From positions 372,001-436,000 of the forward strand of contig CAWIHS010000005.1 of NCBI GenBank assembly GCA_963836005.1: DNA of 64,000 nucleotides. The letters are read 5' to 3'. Below are positions 18,128-26,769 of the stretch, piece after piece. The notes under the pieces were generated by a model. The model saw nothing but the letters and a program-made list of their open reading frames with translations. It ran no database searches and was not told where the DNA came from. Numbering within the stretch: the first letter of the stretch is position 1; each line of letters starts with the position of its first letter. Both the position numbers and the translations under genes were made by a program. Source of the DNA: CAWIHS01 sp963836005 (GTDB taxonomy: Bacteria > Pseudomonadota > Gammaproteobacteria > GRL18).

Positions 18128-19093
18128 TTAACGAATATTTTTCTTGTATTCGGGAATATTGGCATTCAGCGCCTCAGAAAAGTTAGAATATCCCATCGTC
18201 ACCGATTCCAGTTCAACCCCTTTAAAATCAGCCTGGCTGACATTGGCGCCGGAAATAATACTGCCGCTGAGAACCGCGTTTTGCAGATTGCTATGACTCA
18301 GATCAGCATGATGAAAATTTACCGAAGCAGCAAAAATATTTCTCATTTGTGCATGACTGAGGTCGGCACCTTCCATATTGGCTTTATTGATCACGGAAAA
18401 GCCACCGGCATGATTACTCTCCAGATCGGCATGACTAAGATTGGCTTTAATCAGGTTTGCATCATTAAAATGGCTGTCGCGTAAATCAGCATGGTTCAAA
18501 TCAGCTTCCCGAAGATTGGCGCCAATAAACAGACAATTATTGGCTTTCACGTTATTCAGATTGGCCCGGTAAAAGACCGCATTGCGCATATCGGCACGAT
18601 TTAGATTTGCCCGGCTCAGATCCGCTCCACGAAAGTCAACCCGATGCAGGAAAGCATGAGACAGATTGGCGTCGATCAGTTTGCTGTGCAGCAACATAGC
18701 AGCGTGAGCCTGTATTTCACTGCCCATTTCTGCATAAGATAAATCGGCAGCACTCAAATCCGCATCATTCAGATAAGTGCCAATCAGGGAGGCATGCTGC
18801 AAATTTGCTCCCTGCAGATTTGCCCTGTTCAAATCAGCAAAATGCAGAATGGCATGACTGAGATTAGCATTTTCCAGATCCGCTTCTTCCAGTCTCATTT
18901 CTCTGAGATCCGCACCTGCCAGGGTATCAGCATCAATCGTTGCAAGAACCTCACCTGAACCCATTTTTTTTATTTCTATCATAATTTTTTCATCAATAAA
19001 AGAGTCAACAAATAAACTGAGGATGCCGAAAAATGAAGCTATAGCTGGATCTGAAACAGAAGATAATCCTGCTCGCAGGACTCCTTTAGGCAT
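18128..19093 (-). CDS. pentapeptide-repeat protein
   Basis: A protein of up to 321 residues, built from about residue 57 onward of consecutive A(D/N)LXX pentapeptides, predicted to form a right-handed quadrilateral beta-helix. Histidine is unusually frequent at the variable positions (for example LSHA and LNHAD). The start is uncertain: ATG at 19093 adds a hydrophobic 37-residue leader, while ATG at 18982 begins MIEIKKMG just before the repeats; neither has a good ribosome-binding site. Pentapeptide proteins include DNA mimics and many of unknown role. Nothing nearby fixes its function. Confidence 0.8.
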   Translation of the reverse strand: MPKGVLRAGLSSVSDPAIASFFGILSLFVDSFIDEKIMIEIKKMGSGEVLATIDADTLAGADLREMRLEEADLENANLSHAILHFADLNRANLQGANLQHASLIGTYLNDADLSAADLSYAEMGSEIQAHAAMLLHSKLIDANLSHAFLHRVDFRGADLSRANLNRADMRNAVFYRANLNNVKANNCLFIGANLREADLNHADLRDSHFNDANLIKANLSHADLESNHAGGFSVINKANMEGADLSHAQMRNIFAASVNFHHADLSHSNLQNAVLSGSIISGANVSQADFKGVELESVTMGYSNFSEALNANIPEYKKNIR

Positions 19094-19193
19094 TAATTCA
19101 TTATCGCTATTCTCTACTCCTAATACTAGCAGTAAACCACACTATTTCAATAGCATTACTAAGGTTTTAGTCATTGACTGATATCCTGCATTG

Positions 19194-19346
19194 CTAGAAT
19201 CGCCTGTCGCAATCGGGGCGAAAGTATTGTCTTCTTCTGTCACTGTCCTTTACGTTTGTTTCCTGGTAGCTCACTACCGCCAGTCCGCCTATAGCGATTA
19301 AACAACTAAAAATAATCATTATAAAAACAATCTCTGCTATGCCCAT
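19194..19346 (-). CDS. small single-pass membrane protein
   Basis: A 50-residue protein: one hydrophobic helix (about residues 5-27, IVFIMIIFSCLIAIGGLAVV) followed by a short polar tail rich in Arg and Asp. The start at 19346 is chosen because AAGGAG lies six bases before the ATG, a strong ribosome-binding site; an upstream ATG in frame would add 18 residues without one. It is divergent from the first AraC-type regulator. The shared 157-bp gap holds the operator-like repeat, so it is a candidate target of that regulator. Not recognised as a known family. Confidence 0.6.
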   Translation of the reverse strand: MGIAEIVFIMIIFSCLIAIGGLAVVSYQETNVKDSDRRRQYFRPDCDRRF

Positions 19347-19418
19347 AATCTTCTCCTTAATACTGACCGGCTTTAAGATTTTGATTTTCAGCTCGAGCAT
19401 AACCTGCTATTTATATTA

Positions 19419-19450
19419 AATATTGACTTTTTGCGTCAAAACATTGACCA
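19419..19450. promoter_or_regulatory. AraC-type operator candidate, copy 1
   Basis: Two copies of ATTGAC start at 19422 and 19443, exactly 21 bases apart, two helical turns, with the spacer TTTTTGCG(T)CAA conserved. The same arrangement occurs before the second AraC gene at 20578-20608. AraC-family proteins commonly bind direct repeats at this spacing. The site lies between the small membrane protein gene and the first regulator. Confidence 0.6.
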
Positions 19451-19503
19451 ATTCGTTATCTTTTACCAAACTAGGGATCTATAATTGAGTTTTATGGATC
19501 ACT

Positions 19504-20508
19504 ATGACAAAGACAATTTCTGCATCAACAACCGCAATATTGTATAAACTCATGGAATCTTATGGTCTGAACAGCGAAGATATTTATCGCCAGCAAGGGA
19601 TCAAGCGGGAAGATTTTAATGATCCTGAAAAGCGGATCAGCTATTCCGTCATGCACAACTTGTGGCAACAGGCTGAACATTTAATTGCAGATCCCTGCTT
19701 CGGGCTCAAGGCAGTGAAAATCTGGCGTCCATCGGATTTAAATGCTTTGGGTTATGCCTGGCTCGCCAGTTCTTCTCTGCGTACCGCACTCAAGCGTTTA
19801 AGTCGCTATTTACGTATCGCAACGGACTTTTACACCCTGGACTTAACCCTGGAAGATGACAGTGTTGTACTGAATTTTGATTTTAAAGATAAAACCAGCC
19901 TGTTAACGCCTCAAGTAGATGCTTCAATGGCCATTGTACTGGAAATGTGCCGAATTAATTATATTACACCTATAGATCCTGTTGCTGTTTCGCTGGTCCA
20001 TTCCGCCAGCCCCTGCCAAAGTGAATATTATGCTTATTACCGCTGCCCGATTCAATTTGATCAAGCAGTCAATACCATTACTTTGCCTATAGATAGTATC
20101 GATAAAACTTTGCCCAGCAATAACCCCCATCTGGCGCAACTGCATGAGCAGATCATCGTTAAATACCTGTCCATACTGGATAAGGCCGATATTATCGATC
20201 AGATCAAGAAAATTATTGCTGAATTATTGCCTTCCGGTGAACTGTCAGACCAGAAAGTCGCACAGATGCTGAATACGAGCTCACGCTCATTACAGCGCAG
20301 ACTCCAGGATAACGGTACCACATTCAAGCTGATACTCAGAGAAGTCCGTAAAGAACTGGCGTGTGAATATTTACAGAATAAAGAATACAGTCTGGCCGAA
20401 ATTGCCTTTCAGCTGGGTTTCTCGGAGCAAAGTTCATTCACCCGGGCATTTAAACTCTGGACCGGTCAAACTCCGGGTAAATTTGAGGCCTCTGAACTTG
20501 CTGATTAG
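19504..20508 (+). CDS. AraC-family transcriptional regulator (paralogue 1)
   Basis: A 334-residue regulator. Residues about 20-205 match the arabinose-binding-like N-terminal domain of the larger AraC/OruR-type group. Residues about 235-330 hold two helix-turn-helix motifs, with VAQMLNTSSRSLQRRLQ and the signature IAFQLGFSEQSSFTRAFKLW. The ligand is unknown. The next gene encodes a very similar protein of 335 residues in the same order, so this is a tandem duplication that includes the operator-like upstream repeat. It is divergent from the 50-residue membrane protein gene. Confidence 0.9.
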   Translation: MTKTISASTTAILYKLMESYGLNSEDIYRQQGIKREDFNDPEKRISYSVMHNLWQQAEHLIADPCFGLKAVKIWRPSDLNALGYAWLASSSLRTALKRLSRYLRIATDFYTLDLTLEDDSVVLNFDFKDKTSLLTPQVDASMAIVLEMCRINYITPIDPVAVSLVHSASPCQSEYYAYYRCPIQFDQAVNTITLPIDSIDKTLPSNNPHLAQLHEQIIVKYLSILDKADIIDQIKKIIAELLPSGELSDQKVAQMLNTSSRSLQRRLQDNGTTFKLILREVRKELACEYLQNKEYSLAEIAFQLGFSEQSSFTRAFKLWTGQTPGKFEASELAD

Positions 20509-20577
20509 CAGTGATGCAGATAAAAACTGACAGCGATTCTGTAGCACTAATCCAGCACAACGCAAAGACTGATTGAA

Positions 20578-20608
20578 ATATTGACTTTTTGCGCCAACTC
20601 ATTGACCA
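20578..20608. promoter_or_regulatory. AraC-type operator candidate, copy 2
   Basis: ATTGAC repeats start at 20580 and 20601, again 21 bases apart, with the spacer TTTTTGCGCCAA nearly identical to that at 19422. The surrounding intergenic sequence is otherwise different, which argues for selection on the site. It lies about 70-100 bases upstream of the second regulator. Confidence 0.6.
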
Positions 20609-20678
20609 TAGTCATAACTAGAGACTATTCATCAATAGCAGCCTTGACGCTATTATGTAACAAAAAAATTGAGCTCCT

Positions 20679-21686
20679 ATGGAAAAAACTATTTCTGCGC
20701 CTACAGCCGCCATGCTGTATAAATTGATGGGGTCGTACGGTCTGGACAGCGATGTTATTTATCAAGCCGTAGGACTGAGCAAGGATGATTTTAAAAATCC
20801 TGAAAAGCGTATCGGCCATGCAACTGTAGCGGCTTTGTGGAATAAAGCCGAAGAATTGATTGCTGATCCCTGTTATGGTCTGAGCGCTGCAAAAATATGG
20901 CGGCCTTCTGATCTGGGGGCTTTAGGTTATGCGTGGCTGGCCAGTTCATCACTGCGAACGTCACTCAACCGTTTAAGCCGCTATGCACGTATAGCCACCG
21001 ACCTGCTTGAATTGAATCTGTCTGAACAGGATGAGCGTTTCATACTGGAATTCAATTTTATTGATAATAAAACGCCATTAATCGCGCAAATTGACGGCAG
21101 CATGGCCATCGTCATGGAAATGTGCCGTATTAATTATGTCGCGCCCCTGGATCCGATCTCCATTTCTGTGACCCATGCTGAGGCGAATTGCCAAAGTCAG
21201 TATTATGCTTACTACCGTTGCCCCATCCAATTTAATCAGGCGGTCAATAGCATCTCTTTAGCGCTTGATGCTATCGATATCACCTTACCCAGCAGTAACC
21301 CCTATCTGGCTCAGCTGCATGATCAAATCATGCTTAAATATATATCCCTGCTGGATAAAGAAGATATTATTGACCGCATCAAAAAAATTATTGCCCGCTT
21401 ATTGCCTTCCGGTGAAATATCTGATCAAAAAGTCGCTGCTGTACTGCATCTTAGCTCTCGTTCTCTACAACGCCGGCTGAATAAAAACGGCACCACGTTT
21501 AAACAGTTATTAAGAGAAGTTCGCCAGGATCTGGCCGGTGAATATTTATTAAAAAAAGATTTTAGTCTGGCAGAAATCGCCTTTCAACTGGGATTCTCTG
21601 AACAAAGTTCTTTTACCCGGGCATTCAAACAGTGGACAGGCCAGACTCCGGGTAAATTTCATACCACGAATTCCGTCAGGGAATGA
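20679..21686 (+). CDS. AraC-family transcriptional regulator (paralogue 2)
   Basis: A 335-residue paralogue of the preceding regulator. It is colinear over its whole length, with nearly identical blocks such as YGLxSxxIY, ADPCYGL, KIWRPSDLxALGYAWLASSS and the C-terminal HTH signature IAFQLGFSEQSSFTRAFK. Differences concentrate in residues about 100-125 and 215-275, so effector or partner specificity may differ. CTCCT before the ATG gives no clear ribosome-binding site. A cysteine-rich lipoprotein gene lies downstream on the same strand after repeats, but a link is not shown. Confidence 0.9.
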   Translation: MEKTISAPTAAMLYKLMGSYGLDSDVIYQAVGLSKDDFKNPEKRIGHATVAALWNKAEELIADPCYGLSAAKIWRPSDLGALGYAWLASSSLRTSLNRLSRYARIATDLLELNLSEQDERFILEFNFIDNKTPLIAQIDGSMAIVMEMCRINYVAPLDPISISVTHAEANCQSQYYAYYRCPIQFNQAVNSISLALDAIDITLPSSNPYLAQLHDQIMLKYISLLDKEDIIDRIKKIIARLLPSGEISDQKVAAVLHLSSRSLQRRLNKNGTTFKQLLREVRQDLAGEYLLKKDFSLAEIAFQLGFSEQSSFTRAFKQWTGQTPGKFHTTNSVRE

Positions 21687-21739
21687 TCGTTGTTATCGCA
21701 ATACAGCTTCTTCAGAAAGCAATGGTAATTTACACTATG

Positions 21740-21870
21740 GCGAACTTGATTTCTTCTAAGCTCTGCTGCTTCCCCATCTGAGGGGTAAGGTTGGGATGGG
21801 GGTCGGGAAGGAATAGCGTGCATACATAGTAAAGCTAACTCGACTCTATGAAGTGGCCAGAATAATTTTT
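21740..21870. repeat. G-rich repeat, family C fragment
   Basis: Contains CTGAGGGGTAAGGTTGGGAT followed by a G-run, then AATAGCGTGCATACA and CTAACTCGACTCTATGAAGTGG. The last block recurs at about 23710-23740 and 58170-58195 beside similar G-rich hairpins, which defines a family distinct from the MITEs. Confidence 0.5.
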
Positions 21871-21981
21871 TACATACAAAATACGAATTTTTGTGAAAAA
21901 TCAAAATAAGGCGATTGACTGACTTGTATATCCATTTATTGCGTCTATACTCCCATTTATCGGTATTAATGCAGAATACTG

Positions 21982-22135
21982 TAACATCTCAATAAGTCGA
22001 TGCAGGATCCCCTCCTCCTATCAGGGGGAGGGTTAGGGTGGGGGTTAAGTGCTTGATTACACACACTACCCCCATCCTGGCCTTCCCCCTGACAGGGGGA
22101 AGGAACTTAAACTGCACGAACTTATTGAGAAGTTA
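21982..22135. repeat. MITE family A, copy 3
   Basis: A 154-bp copy starting TAACATCTCAATAAGTC and ending GAGAAGTTA, with TA at both outer ends. Together with the copy at 57649 it forms a subgroup with TTAAGTGCT and ACACACACTACC in the centre. The G-quadruplex motif is intact. It ends about 110 bp before the cysteine-rich lipoprotein gene. Confidence 0.88.
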
Positions 22136-22245
22136 CTAAATACTCTAGCAGGCAATTGATATTCGGCGTTTTTTTTAAACACTCAATATCAATGACCCAA
22201 ACCACATTGAAGAGAAACAATTTATATTTATTAATGGAGATCTAT

Positions 22246-22527
22246 ATGAGTGCAATAAAAACATTGTCGGGTACGACTTTAGCTGCGGCTGCCGTGTCAT
22301 TATTACTGTCTGGCTGTAATTCCATGAAACACGATGATACTGACACCGCATCGATGGCAGCCGAAGAGGCTGATATAAAATGCGGCGGTGTTAATGCCTG
22401 CAAAGGGACTACCGCCTGCGCGACTGCGAATAACTCCTGCAAGGGTCAAAACAGCTGTAAAGGTCAGGGATGGATGCATATGAATTCATCTGACTGTGAA
22501 GCTAAAGGCGGTAAGGTTTTAGGTTAA
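22246..22527 (+). CDS. cysteine-rich lipoprotein resembling BufA2 bufferin metallophore
   Basis: A 93-residue protein. The signal peptide ends in the lipobox LLSG-C24, so it is probably a lipoprotein. The mature part has six Cys in a pattern of repeated C-K-G units: KCGG, ACKG, ACAT, SCKG, SCKG and DCEA, then KGG near the end. This matches the layout I recall for BufA2-type bufferins, ribosomally made copper-binding peptides matured by an MNIO (DUF692) enzyme. No such enzyme or BufC partner is adjacent, so this would be an orphan precursor. The start at 22246 is chosen because GGAGA lies five bases before it; a longer frame upstream has no support. Confidence 0.65.
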   Translation: MSAIKTLSGTTLAAAAVSLLLSGCNSMKHDDTDTASMAAEEADIKCGGVNACKGTTACATANNSCKGQNSCKGQGWMHMNSSDCEAKGGKVLG

Positions 22528-22610
22528 ACTAAACAGCTGAACCTGGCCCAGATAAAATCTTCAATAGTTAAATTTGGGTCAACACTCAGCTTTTTCGAAC
22601 AGAGCAAAGA

Positions 22611-23330
22611 CTACATTTTTTCTAGCTTTAATTGGCCTGACGCCGTTCCCGATTGCCCCATCTGTTCTTTTATCCACCTGACTCGCTCGCGGGTATAAGC
22701 CGACGGTTGTTTAACCCTAAATCGATACGGATTGGGTAATACGGCAGCCAGTCTGGCAGCCTCATCATCAGTCAGTTTTTTGCCCGGCTTATTAAAATAA
22801 AACCGGCTGGCGGCTTCTACTCCGTAGATGCCCGGCCCAAATTCAACAATATTTAAATACATTTCCAGGATCCGTTCCTTGCTCCAGAAAAGCTCCATGA
22901 GCCCGCAAAAATAAGCTTCAATCCCTTTACGCAGATAACTTTTACCCGGCCATAAAAACAGATTTTTTGCCGTTTGCTGAGTCAAGGTGCTGGCCCCCCG
23001 AAGAGCTTTGCCCTCCTGATTGGCCTCAATAGCTTGCATAATGGAAGCAAAATCAAACCCCCAATGGGTTGCAAAAAGCTGATCCTCTGCCGCTATCACG
23101 GCCAGTTGTATAGAAGGCGACATTTCAGCTCTCGGCACCCAATAATGGAGGACTTTTGCAGGATAATTTGCGGGAGGATCCAGGTATCGCTGCATCTTCC
23201 ACATCCACACAGGAGGATTTATATAGCCCAGGGTAAAAACAATTAATACGCTGAACAGAAAAAGAGCCGCCGTGATTTTTAACAGCTTTGTGAATAATTT
23301 TTTAAATCGTTTTTTGAATCGTTTTTTCAT
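22611..23330 (-). CDS. mtgA: monofunctional peptidoglycan glycosyltransferase
   Basis: A 239-residue GT51 enzyme that polymerises lipid II into glycan strands at the outer face of the inner membrane. It has a very basic N-terminus (repeated KKRFKK), one membrane anchor (about residues 18-37), the catalytic Glu82 in IAAEDQLFATHWGFD, and the family motifs GASTLTQQTAKNLFL and KERILEMYLNIVEFGPGIYG. It has no transpeptidase domain, and its length is normal for MtgA. It is convergent with the cysteine-rich lipoprotein gene. Confidence 0.95.
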   Translation of the reverse strand: MKKRFKKRFKKLFTKLLKITAALFLFSVLIVFTLGYINPPVWMWKMQRYLDPPANYPAKVLHYWVPRAEMSPSIQLAVIAAEDQLFATHWGFDFASIMQAIEANQEGKALRGASTLTQQTAKNLFLWPGKSYLRKGIEAYFCGLMELFWSKERILEMYLNIVEFGPGIYGVEAASRFYFNKPGKKLTDDEAARLAAVLPNPYRFRVKQPSAYTRERVRWIKEQMGQSGTASGQLKLEKM

Positions 23331-23509
23331 TTTGAGGTGACGAGTAGTATGTTCGCAGCTTTATACGTGCTCAGGCAGCCCCTGAAAGCGAAAATTCAAA
23401 ACCTATTCTACTGTATTTAATTTTACGCCTAAATAATTAAAAATTGTTACTGCTCAGGGTTATTAAAATTCTGTTTATTCACAACCTTGCTTACTTAGCT
23501 GCTTTTCAA

Positions 23510-23760
23510 CGCTGCTCCTTCCCCTTCTGAGGGGGAAGGTTGGGATGGGGGTAACGGCATAGCAGCTCATGAATAAGGTTCAAGAGCTTGATGATCAGCT
23601 GCGGTGATCATTCTTGTTTACTCCCGTTAACAGGTCAGGATGGACCACCATTATGACCCCCATCCTGCCCTTCCCCCTTGAAGGGGGAAGGAATAGGGTG
23701 CACAAGTATCATAGTAACTCGACGCTATGAGAGTGGCTGGAGTATTTATTAACAGGGAAA
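23510..23760. repeat. G-rich inverted-repeat element, family C
   Basis: Two hairpin arms, around 23513-23560 and 23655-23700, with CTGAGGGGGAAGGTTGGGAT and the inverse GACCCCCATCCTGCCCTTCC. They are followed by GTAACTCGACGCTATGAGAG and AACAGGGAAA, shared with other family C copies (21740, 58035). No coding capacity. The remaining bases of 23331-23868 hold only the terminator. Confidence 0.6.
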
Positions 23761-23786
23761 GTACGCATTGGTTTTTTTCGCGCCAA

Positions 23787-23821
23787 CAAAAAAGCCCACA
23801 TGGATAACCATGTGGGCTTTT
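23787..23821. terminator. intrinsic terminator of the nine-haem cytochrome gene
   Basis: A perfect 13-bp stem, AAAGCCCACATGG paired with its complement around the loop ATAA. On the minus strand it is followed by a run of seven T. It lies 48 bp past the stop codon of the minus-strand cytochrome gene and also has T after the stem on the plus strand, so it may work both ways. Confidence 0.88.
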
Positions 23822-23868
23822 GCTCCTTTATTGAGGTAAATTAAGCTTAGCTTAAAGCAGGCTTAGTC

Positions 23869-26484
23869 TTATTGTAATGCTGTCTTATGACAATCAGTAC
23901 AGGTGACTGGCGTACCTGGTTCGTAGTTTTTGCGACCTGGGCCTTCATTGTCTTCAAAGTCTGTTTTCAGACCACTGCGTGCAGTTGCGGTACGGGCCAG
24001 AACAGAGCCTTCGCCGTTTTCGCCATGACAGGCAAAACAGGCTTGCGGATTGCGCTCCGCCAGACCGCCATGATTTTCAACAAACTTGGTATTGCCGACC
24101 GGATGTAAACCGTGCGGGCCGTCAAGATTATTGTCCATTTCACCGGTATGACAGGTGCTACATTCTATAATAGTACCTACATGTCCCTGCAGATCAGTAG
24201 ATGTTTTATTGTCGTTCGCAAATGGATTTTTATTTGGCCAGATAGCGTGTGTGCTGCCATGACAACCCTCACAGCTCAGACCACCATGACCCTTGCCGCT
24301 GCCGTTATCAGCGCCACTCAATCGGTATAATGATTCGGTAGTGGCAAAGCGGGAGTCAGGGAAATCCAGTAAAGGCAGGTTATCAGGACCGCCTTCCGAT
24401 TTATGATCCGATAATCTGTAAGTCATCTGTAAACGCAGACCATCGGGATTACCCAGGCTGTCTTCCAGATTAACCAGTGTATCATCGAGCTCACCTGCTT
24501 TCTTCAATTGAGCGACCTGGTTAACATCCCCCACATGACATGCCTGACATTGTGGTTCTGAAGCCCAGGAAACACGTTTGCTTAAATCGGCACTGCCTTC
24601 AGCAGGAAAATTAACAATTGGGAAATTTTCAGTAAAGTCATCCCCGACCTGAGTCAATTGACCATGGCAGTCCTGACAGACGGTGCCTGAACCACCCATG
24701 GCACCACGTAAACATTTGTTTTGTTTACCAGGATGACAGTTATAACAGGTTTCCATTAAAGTCTCTTCTGCCAGTATGGGATCGCGCAGATTTCCCTGGC
24801 CGTCAGAAGGCGGCGGCATAATCGGAAACAGGTGTTCGTAATCAGGATTTTGCGACAATTTACCATGTACACCATGCATGGCACGGGACATACTGATGTG
24901 CTGCGTCTGTTCCTTACCATTATCATCAGTCGGTCCTAAGTGAGCCAGATCCAGAGCAGGAGAATAGTGACAATTTGCGCAAACGACACCTGGTGCCGTT
25001 CCGTCAGTATTCATACCATCATCGGCCGTTCCAGCCAGTGCGGTACCATTTTTCAGGTCATGCAGGCGCAGGATATTGGTTTTGGCAGCATTAATGACCT
25101 GTTGTTCAGGTGTGTCACCTACAATGCCACTGGCATCATTAACAAACAGATTAGAGTCATAATTGTCATTTGCAATGTCATCACACACTAGAGTATTGCT
25201 GGTAACATGATCACAGACATTCTGGCTCGCATGACACAGCTGACAATCCGCTTCAGAAGCCACCGGCACCACCGTATTCACAGCAGCCAGAACATTACCG
25301 CTTTGATCTTTAGCTTCAACCAGAAACAAAGGATAGGCATTATTCCGCCCCTGATCATCGACGGTAGTGATGGGTATACCTTCAAGAGTATGGCGGTTAA
25401 AGTTACTGACCCGGTAACCGAATGGAAAGTCGATAAAGAAAGGTAAATCCTCTACATAACCATGAGTAGCTTGTGGTGTATTGGCAAGTCCGGGCATCTT
25501 AGCCTGATGGGCCTCCAAAGCTTCATCACCCGTATTGGGTTGACCGTCTGGACCATAGTATAATTGCACCAGGTCAGGCGCAGGCAAACCCAGATCTGGT
25601 TCGTCCGGAAACAAGCGTAAAACTCCACCATAAAGTGATGGATAGAGTTCTTCATAAGCCAGCCAGCCCAGAGCAAGAGTGTCACGAGCGGGATCCGTAG
25701 AGTTGGGATCTATGCCCTGTTCCCAGAAATTTTGTTTAAACACAACATCACTGTTCAAACTGGTACTATTAATGGAATCAGTTGCTATGAGTGATCTCTC
25801 AAAGTCTGGATCGTTAGGATCAATTATATTAGCGACAGCGGCTTTATAGGTCACATTAACACCGTCAGCGGGAGACATCAGGCGCGGCTCTCCACCCTTA
25901 CGCAATACCTGGGCGTTAAGGACATTATAGGGCGGCAGTATGCTGAAAATACGATAATCCTGGTCGGCGCAATGCATACCCAGATCATTAGCTGCGAGAA
26001 TAGTAAAGTCGCCACTTAGAGGTGGTAATACCGGTTCTACCGGAGGCTCTACCGGATCGACTGGAGGTTCTACTGGATCGACTGGAGGCTCTACCGGATC
26101 GACTGGCGGTTCTACCGGCGGAGTGGTCTCACCATTACTACAGTTTCTGGGAGCATTCTTGACTGACTTGGCATAAGTTCTGCCATCAGACTGTGTGGCG
26201 GTAACATTACAGGGAACAGATGATAAATTACGCACCCTGATCTTCCATTCCTCTTCACGGATGCTGGTGCTGCCCAACTGGGTCGTTGAACCGGTACCGG
26301 TTACGACGACTTTATTGCCTCGTTGACCAACGCCTTTAACCAGGAGACGCTGTTTTTCTCTATCCCACTTGGTTTCCTTGATTTTAAACTCGTTATCACC
26401 CGCCGTAGCCGTGTTGATAACAAAGCATATCAGTACAATACAGGCAAAAAAACCATATATTGCCTTTACTCTAACGTTGGTCAT
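23869..26484 (-). CDS. exported nine-haem cytochrome c
   Basis: An 871-residue protein. AAGGAGG six bases before the ATG at 26484 fixes the start. The signal peptide ends near NTATAG. A small domain (about residues 30-115) follows, then a Pro/Glu/Val/Asp linker of repeated EPPVDPV units (about 122-155). A middle domain without haem comes next, and from about residue 414 to the end there are nine CxxCH sites: CQLCH, CANCH, CYNCH, CQDCH, CQACH, CEGCH, CSTCH, CFACH and CTDCH. It is probably periplasmic or surface-exposed electron transfer; the partner is unknown. It stands alone with its own terminator. Not assigned to a named multihaem family. Confidence 0.85.
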   Translation of the reverse strand: MTNVRVKAIYGFFACIVLICFVINTATAGDNEFKIKETKWDREKQRLLVKGVGQRGNKVVVTGTGSTTQLGSTSIREEEWKIRVRNLSSVPCNVTATQSDGRTYAKSVKNAPRNCSNGETTPPVEPPVDPVEPPVDPVEPPVDPVEPPVEPVLPPLSGDFTILAANDLGMHCADQDYRIFSILPPYNVLNAQVLRKGGEPRLMSPADGVNVTYKAAVANIIDPNDPDFERSLIATDSINSTSLNSDVVFKQNFWEQGIDPNSTDPARDTLALGWLAYEELYPSLYGGVLRLFPDEPDLGLPAPDLVQLYYGPDGQPNTGDEALEAHQAKMPGLANTPQATHGYVEDLPFFIDFPFGYRVSNFNRHTLEGIPITTVDDQGRNNAYPLFLVEAKDQSGNVLAAVNTVVPVASEADCQLCHASQNVCDHVTSNTLVCDDIANDNYDSNLFVNDASGIVGDTPEQQVINAAKTNILRLHDLKNGTALAGTADDGMNTDGTAPGVVCANCHYSPALDLAHLGPTDDNGKEQTQHISMSRAMHGVHGKLSQNPDYEHLFPIMPPPSDGQGNLRDPILAEETLMETCYNCHPGKQNKCLRGAMGGSGTVCQDCHGQLTQVGDDFTENFPIVNFPAEGSADLSKRVSWASEPQCQACHVGDVNQVAQLKKAGELDDTLVNLEDSLGNPDGLRLQMTYRLSDHKSEGGPDNLPLLDFPDSRFATTESLYRLSGADNGSGKGHGGLSCEGCHGSTHAIWPNKNPFANDNKTSTDLQGHVGTIIECSTCHTGEMDNNLDGPHGLHPVGNTKFVENHGGLAERNPQACFACHGENGEGSVLARTATARSGLKTDFEDNEGPGRKNYEPGTPVTCTDCHKTALQ

Positions 26485-26769
26485 AAGAACCCTCCTTAAT
26501 GTGGCGTTAGACAATTTATTTGTAAGCTCTTGAATTAGTTATATTATTACATCCCGTTTCCAAGTTTTTATGGAAAAAGAGAAATTAATTACCATTATTT
26601 AAGCATAAATATATTAAGGAAACCTTAAAACCACACAGTTTGTAACGTTAGTTTTCGTTTTTGTTAAGCAGGTCACAAAAAACGAATTTTTTATCAGGAA
26701 AGGTAGTAACTTAATGCAAAGAGGTTGTTGCCAAATGACTTTTGTGCTTCCTGCTTCAGGACAATAGGT

